Source of the DNA: Tanypteryx hageni
Lineage: Eukaryota; Arthropoda; Insecta; Odonata; Petaluridae
DNA: 64,000 nt
Reading direction: 5' to 3'
Assembly: GCA_028673005.1 (NCBI GenBank)
Contig: CM054116.1
Location: forward strand, 64,357,682-64,421,681
The notes beneath the pieces were generated by a model. The model saw nothing but the letters and a program-made list of their open reading frames with translations. It was not told where the DNA came from and did no database searches. The translations under genes were made by a program, and so were the position numbers. Shown piece by piece: positions 1-12,359 of this stretch. Numbering within the stretch: position 1 is the first letter of the stretch; each line of letters begins with the position of its first letter.

Positions 1-98
1 TCTGCTGTCAAACAAGTTTGCGTTCAGCTGACGGCATGTTCAGACTGCTTGTATGGCAGTCGGCCAAGTAGACGTCTGACAGTTGAGACGTGTCAACA

Positions 99-156
99 AG
101 AATGCTCTCATTGATATACTACATACTACATTGTAGTATATCAACGAGAGCATTCT
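99..156. repeat. Long perfect-stem hairpin
   Basis: Two arms of 26 bases (99-124 and 131-156) are reverse complements with two mismatches and a 6-base loop. It lies upstream of the hAT relic. It may be a small fold-back element or a subterminal hairpin of that transposon; the sequence does not decide which. Confidence 0.75.
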
Positions 157-656
157 ATAGTATCAGTAGCAAGCGTCTGGCAGCAACCATCATAGTGTTC
201 TTAGTGCTCTTGTGAACTGTGGACACGTGTATATAAAACACTCATTTTATAATAATTGTGTGATTTGGTTTATCATTTATATCTATTGCCTATCGGTAAG
301 TTTTATTTAAGTTTGGTAATCGTTTTAGTAAATTAATCTAAGAAAATTCTTCTAAATGTTAAAATTTCAATATAATAAAAATTATGTATTTTAATTATAA
401 CTACAGAGACCATAATCATCTTCAAAAATGCCTTACAATCATAAATCTGGTTCGCAAAAATGGAAATTAAAACTTAAAATAGAATTAGAAAACAAAAAAC
501 AACACAATTTTATGAAAAATTCATAACTGAATCTTCAATAATAGCAAAATCTGATTCTTCACGTTTGGCGAGTGATGAAGCAGGTGAAACGTCTGAAAAT
601 TTGGAAATAACACTATTAACATTAAGAATGAAAAAAAATACAATACAAATAAATGA

Positions 657-914
657 ACGAATCCTATGCAAGTAGGATTTTTTCCAAGGTCACCCAGCCC
701 CCTGTTTGTGTGGTTTGAGCAGACAGTGCAAATTCAGCGTTCCGTCCTTTGGAATGGACGTTAAGCCGTTGGCCCCCTTGGTGTTCTTCATTAAGAGTAG
801 GCTATTGCTGGCACCGGGTTTCCCTCCTCCCTTGTGATTGTGTTCGGTGTGGAAGTAGTTATGGCTATAATAATCCAAGAGGTTAATTAGCCAAAAATAC
901 ACACACACACACAC
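657..914 (+). mobile_element. SINE-like retroposon with 12-bp target duplication
   Basis: About 258 bases interrupt the hAT reading frame. The 12-mer ACAAATAAATGA occurs directly before (645-656) and directly after (915-926), as expected of a target-site duplication. The insert is more GC-rich than its surroundings, holds a short CGTCC/GGACG hairpin near 740-760, and ends in an (AC)n tail, which sets its orientation. It could be a SINE or a 5'-truncated LINE 3' end; no tRNA promoter boxes are evident. Confidence 0.7.
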
Positions 915-2116
915 ACAAATAAATGATCCAAAAATTGAAACGTGTTCAGTGGAAATATCAATACCTACGTCAAGTATAACAATTGAAGAAACAGAAACCA
1001 GCAGTAGTATTTTTCCCTATTCCAAAGGTATTGCATTCTGGCCTGCTAAAATTACAAATGATATGCAAGAATATTATGTACAAAATCCTCCTAGTTGTAT
1101 TATTGGAAGTTTAGAAACTTTGAAAAAATTGTGCATTGAAGGTAATACTACACGATACAGACATTTGTGAATCAGTATTTTAGCAAAAACTTAATGACGA
1201 AATATGGCATAGAGATTGGTTAGTTTATACGTCAACCTCACAAAAATTATATTGTTATGTATGTAAATTATTTGGAAAGCACTAATACTTTGACAGAGGG
1301 ATATAATGATTGGAAAAATGTACGTGTTCAAGTATCGGAACATGAACATTCAAAGAAATATATGAGTGCCATTTGTGCATTTGTTATTCATTCTCACAGT
1401 GAAGGAAGAATAGAAACAGACCTTATAAAAACTTATAAAAGTCAAAAAAATATTGGTGTGATATATTAAGGCATATCGTATCTACAATAAAATATCTAGC
1501 AAGACACGGATTCACATTTTGAGGTGATCATCAAACTTTATTTTTAAAACATAATGGTAATTTCTTAGGATTGCTGGAATATCTTAGCAAATTTGACCCA
1601 TTTCTTGCAAGACATCTTCAAAAATATTCTAATCCAGGGAAGGGTAATATTAATTATCTTTCAGCTACAATCTGTGATGAATTCATTGTTATTATATGCA
1701 ATAAATTGAAATCAATATTTATTAATGAAATAAAAGAGGCAAAGTACTTCTCACTTATAATAGACTCCACTCCTGATATAGCTCACGTCGATCAGTTAAC
1801 TTTAATCATATGTGCTTACAAGTTATGATATTGTTGAAAGATTTTTTTAATTCATTCCAATTTTTTCTCACACTGTCAGAAATTTAGAAACAATTATTAT
1901 TGAAAAAATTGAGTGTCTAGGTTTGGACATAAAGTACTGCAGAGGCAAAGGTTATGACAATGCTGCGAATATGTCTGGCCAGTACCAGGGATTACAAAGT
2001 AGAATAAAGCAACACAGTTCTACTGCCATATATATATTCTGTGTTCAAGCCATTTGCTTAATTTAATTGGTTATAGTGCGGCCGAGTGTTGCTTGGATTC
2101 AAAAAAAATTTTTGAT

Positions 2117-2207
2117 TTAACACGTTCAACCCAGCATGGGTCACCGGCGAGTCACAAATACATCATTCTGTATGGCGGCATGACCCACGCCGGGTTGAAA
2201 GTGTTAA
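2117..2207. mobile_element. piggyBac-like micro-MITE flanked by TTAA
   Basis: The 91-base unit starts and ends with TTAA. Inside are imperfect terminal inverted repeats: left CACGTTCAACCCAGC continuing to GGGTCA, right TGACCC continuing to GGGTTGAAAGTG, about 23 bases each with few mismatches. TTAA target duplication is the piggyBac signature, and terminal CACGTTC-type ends occur in piggyBac-like elements. It sits inside the hAT relic between its AAECC motif and the following segment. Confidence 0.8.
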
Positions 2208-3650
2208 TAGATAATATTTACATTTTTTTGTCTGCTTCCACCCATCACTGGGCTGTTTTGTAGTTTCAAAAATAAGTCTCATTTAACATTTTAAAAATTG
2301 TCAACTACAAGGTGGTCATCCCGACATGATGCTGTACGAACTCTCAAAAATGGTTCCGTGGAAATTAATATGGCCCTCAGTACATTACCTCAAGATAATT
2401 CACAAAAGAAAATTTCTCAAATAGAAGCAAATGAATTGGTTAAAAGAATGAATATGGTTGAATTCTAAATTTTCATTGAGATATGGGATAAAATTTTAGC
2501 CCGTTTTAATGCAGTATCTATATCATTTCAAGATTCTGCTGTCACATTACTCATGATATGTTTTCATCTTTGGAAAATTTTGTTGACGATTTAAGAAATA
2601 ATTTCGATGAATGCGAGAGAGAGGCATTATTATTATCTGATAATAAAAAATATAAAGTTACTACAAAGAGGTTAAGTAAGAGAAAACCATTTTGCGATGA
2701 AGGTATGGCAGCAGAAACATATTTAAAAAAGATTATTTTCGAGATAAAATTTTTCTTGTTATTTGTGATACTATAATAAGCCAATTACAAGTATGATTTG
2801 AATCATATAGATACATATAAAAATTTAAATGTTTTTTGGAACTTAATTCTTTAGATTCAGATTGTAACATTGATTTAAGTGAATTAATATCAACTTATAA
2901 AAACGATATATCGGTGGAAGAATTAGATGATGAGATGAAGCACTTTTTTTATTTAGCTTGATCCATGAAGAAAACAACTCCAATTGAAATGTTGAAATCT
3001 CCAACACATTCCCAAATATAGCAAGTTTGTTGAAAATATTTTTAACTTTTCCAATCAGTAATTCGAGCGGAGAAAGAAGCTTTTCTGCTCTAAAAAGAGT
3101 GAAGAATTATTTGCATAACAGTTTGTCGCAGCCCAAATTAGCAGCTTGATTGCTTCTATACATCAAAAGTGATGCAGTGCAAAATTAGACTGCAGTAATC
3201 TAATAGCCGAGTTTGCATCACAAAAATCCAGAAAAGCACCTTTATAATTTTGTTTTTATGTTATTTGTTATTTAATTTATACAAAAATAATAATTTTGTT
3301 TTTTGCATGCATTATAATAAATTATATCAATTATAAGAATTTATATGATTTGTTCTATAAGAGATGTGTTGATTTTTGAAAATGTTTAATAAAATTATAA
3401 ATAAAACTTGAATATAATTTTCTTAGAAAATATATTATATGGAATTCCTGTGGCCTAGGGCTCGTAAAGTTGATAAAACGGTGCTGACTCTAGCCATTAA
3501 GTTCACATTTGTTATCTTGTAGTAAATGAAATTAACCTCTTAAGCTGTGATTCAACTGGTCTGCTGCACAGCCTAAAATACCTATTTAAATGGCAGCACT
3601 GAGGTAAGGAGCAGACTTTGGCCAAGGTAATAGTTTAAATGTTAATTTTT

Positions 3651-4275
3651 ACTTTCTCCATAGTATAGGGGAAAGTATTATTTTCATGAAAAAATTCGAG
3701 ATTTCAATGGAAATACACGTTTTGAGCTCCCCTGAATATGTTGTACCATTTTATCAGTCTGTGTGTGTTTGTATGTGATAGGAATTTTGTGGGTGCTCTA
3801 ACTCAAAAACTATTAATCAAATCAACAAAAAATTTTATATTTGACATTTTTTTGAAAGGACAAGAGCTGATTAGTTTTTGGAAGTGGATATTTACTCTTG
3901 TCACATCCGTTTCTTTCAAATATTTGCTTGAATACTTGATCATTGTAAAAAATTATTAGAATAAAAGTTGTAGGAAATTTAATTTCTACAACCTTTTTCT
4001 AAACATTTTCCCATTGTTTAAAAATTATATTTTTTAGCTGCCGCCACCACGCCACATACTGACGAGTTTTGTAAATGCTTTACGCTTATTTACGTCTTAG
4101 TAATGCTCCTATATCCAATATCAGAAGGCTAGGGTTTGAGTTTATTTCTCTTCCTTTTAAAGTCTTGAAATTTTTCTCACAGTTCCTTAAAATATTTATT
4201 ATCATTTAACCTATTTGGAATTTCTGAAATATTACAGGTATAGAGAAAGTCATGAGGTGGCCACATCAGATTTTT
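3651..4275 (+). mobile_element. MITE family, copy A
   Basis: This block of about 625 bases begins with ACTTTCTCCATAGTATAGG and ends near GGTGGCCACATCAGATTTTT. A second copy in opposite orientation lies at 20266-20862 and matches along the length, with point changes and small indels. The ends carry inverted ACTTTCTC / GAGAAAGT motifs. No long coding frame is present. Superfamily unknown. Confidence 0.7.
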
Positions 4276-7200
4276 TCACATTGTTAATCTAGGATTCATG
4301 ACTACTCTTGAAGTGTGTGATAATTTTGATAGCACTCGGGAACATGCAAAGGCACAAGACAACGCTCACATTTCCAAGTTTTCTCACTCTGCTTCTTGTG
4401 TTGTACAGACCTTGCAAGCCTTGTATGGGTTCTTCTTCTTTTCTATGGCAGGGATATGCTTAGGAAAATGCCCTCATGTCTTAGTAGCTTCATGGGTACA
4501 TCTTCATGAGGCTCCTTGTCACATGTGCCATAGCTCGTCAACACAGCTAATAAAATCGTAAAATTTTTCATCCTCTTTAGTCTATATCGGTAGATGAAAA
4601 ACTCCTTGGTCACTGGAAGAACAGTGAATGACAACAGAATCTAGCCATGAAATATTGAACTGGAGACATGGTCTTACTGTTTGGACTCTGCAGCATACCA
4701 CATTGGAACACGAGATTAATTATTAAATTTATTTAGTTTTAAAAAGTTAGACCTCTTAAACTTGAATGATTAATGGCAACTTGAATTTTTCATTTGGATA
4801 AATTAATATCAAATCGGACATAATTTCAGTTGATATGACTGATAACTGCTGCACTTATGCATATATAAATCTAAGTTATAGTTTATTTACATAATTTAAT
4901 TTTATTGAGTTATAGAGAAACTAAATTATAATTTTGGATATATGTACTGTATGAGAATGTGTTAAATAGTATTCAAATGTATGAAGCTAAACCTTTCTTT
5001 TTTTGGGTTTGATTAGCATTGAAAAGTATTGCTTTTGTAAGCATCTCCCTTATAATAAAACGCTAAGTTGATTTGTTGGTGGGTCCATGTCACGATCTTA
5101 AAACATGAATAACTCGATCAAATATACAGATATAAACTTAAAATTTGGCAGAGATAATCTACTCGGATATAAAAATGCTGTGATGGAAAAATTTACCTTA
5201 CAATTAAATCACTACTACCTTTAGTTGTTTAGAAAATAAAGAAAAGTATGTATTTTATTAACTACCAATCAATGGAATATTTTTAAATTATTCTTAAATA
5301 TCAGTCTCTTGTATGATAGCAAAATAAGCAAAAATAATAAATCACTTGCAATAAGTTAATTTATGCTAGGCTAAAAACATCTATTTTTGGGATTATTTAT
5401 ATATTTTTTCTCTTTAATTGTTTAAATTGGCAGTTATGATTATTTTATTTTGGATCGAGTTGGTAGAGTTATGTGACTAATAAATACCTGTTAATGAGTT
5501 AAATTTATGCTTTTCGTAAGTAAGGCGTATTTTATTTATTCTTAAGTGTTATTTTCCAATAGATAATAGAATGTTAATCTAAGTATTTCTAGCTATAAAT
5601 TTATTGCTGACCAATTTTAAAAACTCGCATCTCTGAATTATTGTTGATATACTTGATACTGCATACCATAAATTTAATATAAAGCATTAATAATAATCTT
5701 ATTCATATGAGCTGTTATGATGAATTTTAGATAGCAAGATTCCCTTCAAAGATGTTATTGATAGTCTTTTAAAATTCATAAAATTGTGCCATGCATAAGG
5801 TTTGAATTTTTTCCAGATAACTTTTACTGACTTTTCAGAACATTACTCTTGTGTATGATGCCTGCTTGGATGTGTAATTTGCTAGTTGGAAGATTTTTTC
5901 TGGGAGTTTTGCCTGCTCCCCCAGCACCAAGCCATGTATAGATATGGCAGTTTCTGAGGGAAAGAGTAAGTTAATACATAAAAATTATTATGGCTGCCAA
6001 CTCTTAATCCAGTTGTTCCATTTCATTTTTTAGTAAGTCATGTTTTATATTTCAAATCTAATCTTCTCACACTTGATTAACTTTATTGTAAGCAAATGAA
6101 GGTGACAGCTTGGAAAATTTTTAGGTAATATTTTTGTCTATATTTATTAAAGAAGAACATTTGATCAAATTAAGTTGGAAATCTACAATGAATGTAACAT
6201 TTTTACTAAGAGAAGTATGCATGCTGACACAATGAGTAGCAATTTATTTAATATAATAGTTATTTTAATATGTTTTCACTTAGATTAAAAGCAGTCATAG
6301 GTACTTGGGTTAACTTTAGTTTGTATCTTTAAAATATGTAGTTACCAACTAAAATTCTGCGGGTGATGATAGGTAAAGGTTAGTGCTTGATAATAATGTA
6401 AACATGATTTCATCAAGCGCTTGTAACACACTCTGATGGACAGTCCTGGAACTTTTTGACTGTACCATGTACAAATTACTAAATAGAAGTGCATATAAAA
6501 GTTATTAAAATGTAAAAATTATAGAATAGTAGAGATTAAAAAAATATTGGTCAAAGAAAAGAGTGCAAATAGCAATAAATTATTTTTAAAAAGGTATGAT
6601 TTAAATAAAACAGTATAAAAAACTTTAGCTATTTCTACATAAAGAAATAACATGATCGGTTTTAATGAATGATTGTCATCATTAGTTAACAAGTATTTAC
6701 TAGACAGGCATAAATATAAGTCAAGAAGAAAGGGAGGGATGGATGGAGTTAGGACACTTTAGCTTTACTGATACTATTTAGCGAGTGTTAGAAATGACAA
6801 AAATTATAACCAAAAGAGAGGGGAAACAAATGGACATTGGGTGGCAAGGTCGAAGGTCCAAATATGGGAAGGGAGGTCATTTAGAGTGGTGAGGATAATA
6901 AATATGGAGGATTGGGTAGATATAAATCAACATTGTATACCTATCCCTCTTTCCAACATATATTTAAGCGTATCTATTAAGTACTTGGTACCTGGTGATG
7001 ATGACGATTATTCATCAAAACATTGTTTTTTCTTTATGTGGGAATTGTAAAAGTAAATACTGCATGTTTTATTTTAACATGCTATGATACCTGTTATCAT
7101 TGAGCTCCACAAAATGATAACTTCTTTATTAGATTCTATTTTTAAAGTTTATTTTGTTTCAACTTAATTAATTGGAAAATTAAAGGATTTGAAAGAAAAT

Positions 7201-7601
7201 GGTATATTCTTTTTTTCTTAATCTGAACTGAATAATTGGACAATCAAATTCAAATAATAGAAACCTCACTGTATTATATAGTTGACATTATGAACTTTTT
7301 TAATGAGCCAGATTACATTCCAGTGATACCTAAATTTCAGACAATATTACTAATTACATTATTCTTGCCTAGCTTGGACATTTATATTATTGCACATACA
7401 TATGTATACATATTATTTTCTCTTTTAAAAATTGAAATTCTATTTTTTGTTAAGTGCTCTTATAATGATTGCACTATTTATTTACAATTTTATTATTCTT
7501 GTTCAGGTGTTTTAACCTAACAAAGAATATATCCTTTGATCTTGATCTTGCCATAATTAACTCCAAAGCATAACATATGAGAATTCAACATACCCCTACA
7601 T
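4276..7601. other. AT-rich spacer, no gene recognised
   Basis: No coding segment or repeat was recognised. Short open frames at 4298-4634 and 6841-7520 show no family motif and no splice context that I trust. Weak splice-like signals (for example around 5915) were not convincing. Confidence 0.5.
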
Positions 7602-8068
7602 CAGGGCTCGACAGATTTTCTAAAAATCTAGGCGCCAGCTCCAAAACCTAGGAGCCAGCACAAACGTTACATAATTTTGGTGGATATTTTTATCATCACC
7701 AGAAAGATGTCTAAAACATTAGACACGAATCTGCTACAATAATTAAGCCATGCACATTTATTTCTATCACATTATGTAGCAAAACCTAATAAAATGAGCC
7801 TTATACATCTGAAAAAATTCTAATGGTATTCTGAAAACTGTAGTTTACGAACAAGAATAAAAATTCGCACTTATTTTCAGAAAATTGAATGCTTCCAACA
7901 GATATATTTTGCTGCCCCTATTGCTGAGCCTGTCAATACTATATGATTACAGCACGTGGCTACAGTATAACCAAAACCTAACTACAGCATGCATATACAA
8001 TATCTAGGCACCAGCATGAAAATCTTAGGTGCCGTGGCGACCTGGCGCCCGGGATTTGTCGAGCCCTG
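7602..8068. mobile_element. Non-autonomous hAT-like MITE
   Basis: Terminal inverted repeats CAGGGCTCGACA (7602-7613) and TGTCGAGCCCTG (8057-8068) are perfect over 12 bases. Inward of them, related GGCGCC / CTAGG-rich segments sit at both ends. Termini starting CAGGG are typical of hAT elements. The flanking 8-mers (CCCTACAT and CTATTTGG) do not match, so the target duplication is eroded or one side was rearranged. No coding capacity. Confidence 0.75.
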
Positions 8069-8072
8069 CTAT

Positions 8073-8285
8073 TTGGAGTGTGGAGTTGAAAAGAAAAAGG
8101 GTAAGCGAGCATGCGTTTACTCGGGCACAACGAGGCTAACAGGATGTCACTTCTTAGATGAAGATTCCCCTTCGAGAAAGAGAAGAGTAGGATTAAGGAA
8201 GTGTGTTGCTTGTTCGATGAAGGGAATAAGAATAGACACATCCTTCCACTGGAAGAGCTTACCAATGTGTGGTACCATGCATTAA
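8073..8285 (+). pseudogene. piggyBac transposase C-terminal fragment
   Basis: The open stretch ends in a cysteine-rich segment: TTRLTGCHFLDEDS, then RKCVACSMKGIR, a region rich in aromatic residues, and a final LPMCG before the stop at 8283-8285. This order (RLTG-HF, then a C-x2-C plus G-x-R zinc-binding tail) is the end of piggyBac transposases. Only this end remains, next to the hAT-like MITE. Several expected Cys/His positions are changed, so it is inactive. Confidence 0.55.
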
Positions 8286-10725
8286 TAAAGTTGTAAATAA
8301 TCTATTCAAAATTAAATATTGCCAGCCTAAAAAAACATATGTAGTGAACCAACACTATTAAATATTGCTTAATTTTAAAAAGATTTTTTCCGTATATTTT
8401 ACAAGAAATAAAATAATACAAGTTTCATTTGGTGTCATTTAAATCACAAAGATAGCCATTTTAAAATTGCACTTGTGGGCTTAAATTGTTTTTACCCTTA
8501 TATAATAGTAAGGGAATTTTAGTTTTAAGCAATATCCAGTCTAAAGCAAAATTAACAAAAATCTTGTGTGTGCTCAAGGCTAAGTAAATCATATGGCAAT
8601 TTTTATATGACTAATCCATCTGAATTATGTTAACATCTTCCAGTTTATTTATATTGAACATACTCTGTGAACATGATTCATAAAATAAATCACAAAATGG
8701 TGCACAAGGTTTAGGCAGAAACATAAATTCATCTCTCAGGAATGGTTTATACCTATAAGTTGTTACTTAATGACTCTTTAAAGGAAATTCCTAGTTTTTC
8801 AGGATAAGAATAGGATCAGGTTATATTTTTAAACAAAAAGTATGCACTTAGTAATATAACTTGACTAATTTCTTTGAGGTAAATAACACCTCAGAACCTG
8901 TTTATAGAAAGCATGTCCTCACCTCACCATCAGTCCAATGCACTTAAATACTTTTTATAAAAATATAACTTCCTATTATTATGGAGTTCCACCAGATATT
9001 GGCCTCTACAGCAAAATTTAGCTTTTAATTCATTTTAAAGTTAGCTGATAAGCATTTATTGATTGATTGGCAGTTATATTTATGTTGATGTTAATTTAGG
9101 TTTTGATTGTAAAGCAAAATCTTTAACTAGATAATAAAAATGTTTTGTTTTTTGACTTTAAATGTTTGGGCATCACTCACATTCCATTAATTATCAAGTA
9201 TTATATTAGTGCTAATTATTTGGGATATTAAGCTTAGTTGGTGAGTTGTATTTTATATTAGTTTTGTTAACTGTAGGCACTTTAACCCCATAACTTCAGT
9301 CAGTCAGTTGCTAAAATGCCAGGTAGGTTCAATGGTAACCTGTTTGGAGTGCTGTGTTCAAGCGCCCTGCACAATATCAGATCACTTATTCAGAGACTGG
9401 GTGGAGTGGGATGTCAGTAGGTCATTTGGTGTGTTTCAGAGTGGCAGTTCAATTATATGACTAGAGAGAGGACATAAATCATGACAAATCAACCTTCCAA
9501 ACAAGTCACAACCATTTCCCAGCAAGATAATTCTTACGATCTTCTTCAGCCACAGAGGATCCCTGCTGCTTGATTGGAAGGAGCCTAGGGTTTCCATCAT
9601 TGTACTGTATTATGGCAAAGTGCCATTGTGATTCAGTATCCATGGAAACTCGCAGGTGAATCTTATTTCATGACAGTAAGAATCCATGTAGCAAATACCA
9701 TCCAGAATGTTGCATGGAATTTGGTAGGAGATTTTGTAGCATCCTCAATACAGCCCTGACCTTTTCTTGTGATTTTCACATCCTTGTGCCTTTATAAAAG
9801 GCAATTAGGAAAGACTAATTCCAGTTGAATGCTGAAGTGCAGCAAGCTGTCTGTGTTTGGTTTCTGCAGCTGGTGAAGGAATTCTATTAGGAAGGTATCC
9901 AGTGCTGGATGACACAGTGGGATGCATGTTTAAACACTGAGGGTGATAAAGAGAATCAGCTTAGTAGATCACAAGTAAGAGCTTTTGAACGGGTTTCTAT
10001 TGAACCTACCTCAATAACAAAGGTGTATGATAAAAATTGTTGGATATTTTAAATGTATAGAGGAGCAACTATAGTGGTGTTTTTATAAAGACAAAATGTC
10101 TTTGCTATCAATTGAGAATTTATGAAGGTAATTACACAAAATAATAATAATTACAAAAGGTAATGGTATTAAAACATAGAAACAAAACCTTAAAACTATT
10201 TTTTCCCCATTTTCTTTTCGTAATTATTATTATTTTGTGTGTTAGTATCTAAAATTTCTCAGTTTACAGCAAAGTAATTTTGTGTGTGTATTTCAGAAAT
10301 ATGAAACTCTTGAAAGTGAATTAGAAGGTTCTCTTCTTATGATTATCTTATTTCTTTTTGTTTGGTGCAGTATCATGCTATCAATAGTTTAAAATAGATG
10401 ACTGTGCATTAAGTAATATTATGCTCTTCATATTTTATGGGTCATTATGAAAGATTTATGAGCTATATTTTTTAATTTACAAAACTTTGTGAGTTATTTT
10501 AAGATAATTAATTAAGAAAATAAAATCTGGAGTATATTTATAAATTAATAAAGTCATTCATATGATTAAAAGTAAATTTACATATTCATAAGGTTCATAT
10601 TAAAACTTTGCTTAGTCCCTAAACTTAACTTTGTTTCATTATATATAATACAATGCAGTTGACTTGATTAATCCTCTACATTCTCAGAATAAATTATATA
10701 TTTTACCTTTCCTATATAATTACAG
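8286..10725. other. AT-rich spacer, probable intron upstream of the zinc-finger exon
   Basis: No coding sequence was recognised. The right end carries a polypyrimidine tract and AG at 10724-10725, the acceptor of the exon at 10726, so at least the right part is probably intronic. The stretch 9290-9900 is more GC-rich and may be an unclassified old repeat. 10055-10165 belongs to a dispersed repeat. Confidence 0.45.
10055..10165. repeat. Dispersed repeat related to 45100-45215
   Basis: The segment beginning GTATAGAGGAGCAACTATAG aligns with GTATAAAGGAGCAGCAATGG at about 45104 and continues for about 100 bases through the CTTTGCT and GAGAATTTA blocks. It is diverged and non-coding. Family unknown, possibly a SINE. 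Confidence 0.5.
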
Positions 10726-11312
10726 CAAAGAAGAGTGGTGTTAGTGATCAACCAGCAATCTGCCCACTTTGTGGTGCAACTTTGAGACAATCTCGTAACC
10801 TCCGGCGCCATTTGGAACTACTACATTTTGGAGTCACTCGTGGATCATCCACTGGAATTCGGGTCAAGTCTCGATCAACATCTCAGCGTCACACAGATCA
10901 AAGGCCCGAGCGAGAAGAGGGTATGGTTCGAGATGGCGATAGTGGGGGTGAGGGTGGTTCTCCGACACCCATTGCTCTTGTCTCAGCTGCTCCCCCGTCG
11001 CATCACTCTCATGCTCTCTCTATGGTTATTCCTGCTAATCCAATGATGGTTGTAAGTCCCCAGATGTGTGGTAGAAATGGTGATCATGATCCAGGGGACA
11101 GATCAGGAGGGTCGGGGATATGCGAGCCATCACCAATCTTAGGTTGTGTTTTGGGACCCCCACCTCCTCACCATTTAGCAGTTCAACCTCCACACCCGCC
11201 TCCAACAGATCTAATGATGAGAAGACATCACGAAGAGGTTGCAAGCATGTACCCAGAAAGGAGGAGTCCACCTCCACCAGCCAGTAGTTCACATGGGACG
11301 GACGTTGTTTGA
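10726..11312 (+). CDS. C2H2 zinc-finger exon, probable terminal exon of a BTB-ZF type regulator
   Basis: The exon follows a good acceptor (pyrimidine-rich, AG at 10724-10725) and begins within a codon, with one base supplied by an upstream exon. It reads KKSGVSDQPAI and then one C2H2 finger with spacing C-x2-C-x12-H-x4-H (Cys codons at 10761 and 10770). About 150 residues rich in Ser, Pro, His and Arg follow, including PPPPHHLAVQPP and SPPPPASSS, to a TGA at 11310-11312. Codon use and GC content rise well above the surroundings. A single finger on its own 3' exon fits the alternative 3' exons of insect BTB-ZF genes such as lola, fru or ttk, but I cannot name the gene. The BTB exons are not in view. 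Function as a DNA-binding regulator is inferred from the fold only. Confidence 0.7.
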
Positions 11313-12359
11313 ATTCTAAAACCCAACACATTTAGTACAGCTGATGGTCAGTTTGAGGTAAGCGAATGTATCTTCAGAGATGAGGATGTGTGTGCAAGCA
11401 TATTTTCTCCAGCATTAGAAATATGGCAGCAAATTGTCTTCACACCTGTCAGTAGGTTATTTACCCATTTGTAAAATAATACGGAAGAACCTAAATTAAT
11501 TTTTTGATTGATTTATTAATGTAAACTATCTAGTAACTTAAGCATGTTTTAACATCATTTATTTTAGATGATAATTTTTTGCAATCTCTAATGTATTATG
11601 ACCTATTTGATAAAATGAGCTGGACATATCATAAATTTCCTATACATGTTTAACTTTTTAAAGATCTTAGCAGCACTTTTGCCACTTGAACCTCTTAAAA
11701 AGTCGTGAAAATTATTAATGAGCCTATGGTAGTTTGTTAGGCATGTCAAGTAGTTTCATTTTACATGTGCCATAAGTTCACCATTCCTGTTCTATTCTTA
11801 CACTACATATTTTTGTCAGTGAAGTTTAACAGCCACTGTATTACCTTTTAACTCTACCTGTACAAATGCATCAAATAAAAGTACAGGAAATTTGTTAATG
11901 ATTTGATGTTTATCATCTATTAAGTAATTGTAAGGTAGAAAAAATGCCTATTTACAATAATTGCTGCTGTAATAGCAAGACTTACTACCAATGTGTGAGA
12001 CAAGAAATTGTTTGGAATGTGGTCATTATTGACTAGAAATGGAGTCCATGCAACAATTGAGATAGAGATGAAGTGAAGCAGAATATATATTTCTTTTAAC
12101 TCTAGTAGTGAAATAAATCAGTTCAATGGCTTTTGAGTTTATATGTAAGGACCTGTGTAGACGAGGCAATCTGGGCTGCATGACTGACGAATGAAAAGCA
12201 AATTGAAAGAAAATCCACTGTGTAAACCCCCTTTCGGCTTGGTCATTCAGTGAGCATTTTAATTTGATGAAAGTCGAAAGGCTCTCTACTTTTGTTAGGT
12301 CTATATTCTTATAATGAATTATTTATTTACTAGTGTATTGCCTGTCACATGACATAAAT
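11313..12359. other. 3' flank of zinc-finger exon; no gene seen
   Basis: This should contain the 3' UTR of the zinc-finger exon. A GTAAGC donor-like site at 11359 after a TACAG acceptor-like site could allow a small extra exon, which is unproven. AATAAA-type signals exist (for example near 11874), but none is clearly the polyadenylation site. Confidence 0.4.

Larger units (their letters stand above)
428..3200 (+). pseudogene. Decayed hAT transposase (DUF4371 / hAT dimerisation type)
   Basis: Fragments in changing frames follow the order of a ZMYM1-like hAT transposase. The N-terminus starts at 428 (MPYNHKSGSQK). Next come a segment with MQEYYVQNPPS (about 1060), a DUF4371-like stretch with EAKYFSLIIDSTPDIAHVDQ (about 1735-1800), then CRGKGYDNAANMSGQYQG (about 1940-1990) and AAECCLDSKKIF (about 2080-2110). 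The C-terminal dimerisation motif SGERSFSALKRVKN is at about 3064-3105. Stops and frameshifts break every segment, so it is dead. A SINE-like insert (657-914) and a piggyBac-like MITE (2117-2207) interrupt it. A possible right terminus lies near 3455-3490, but no matching left terminal repeat was found. Confidence 0.85.

Noticed and set aside
10726..11312. Naming the zinc-finger exon as fruitless, lola or tramtrack
   Set aside because: The finger fits this class, but I cannot match it to one gene from memory with confidence.
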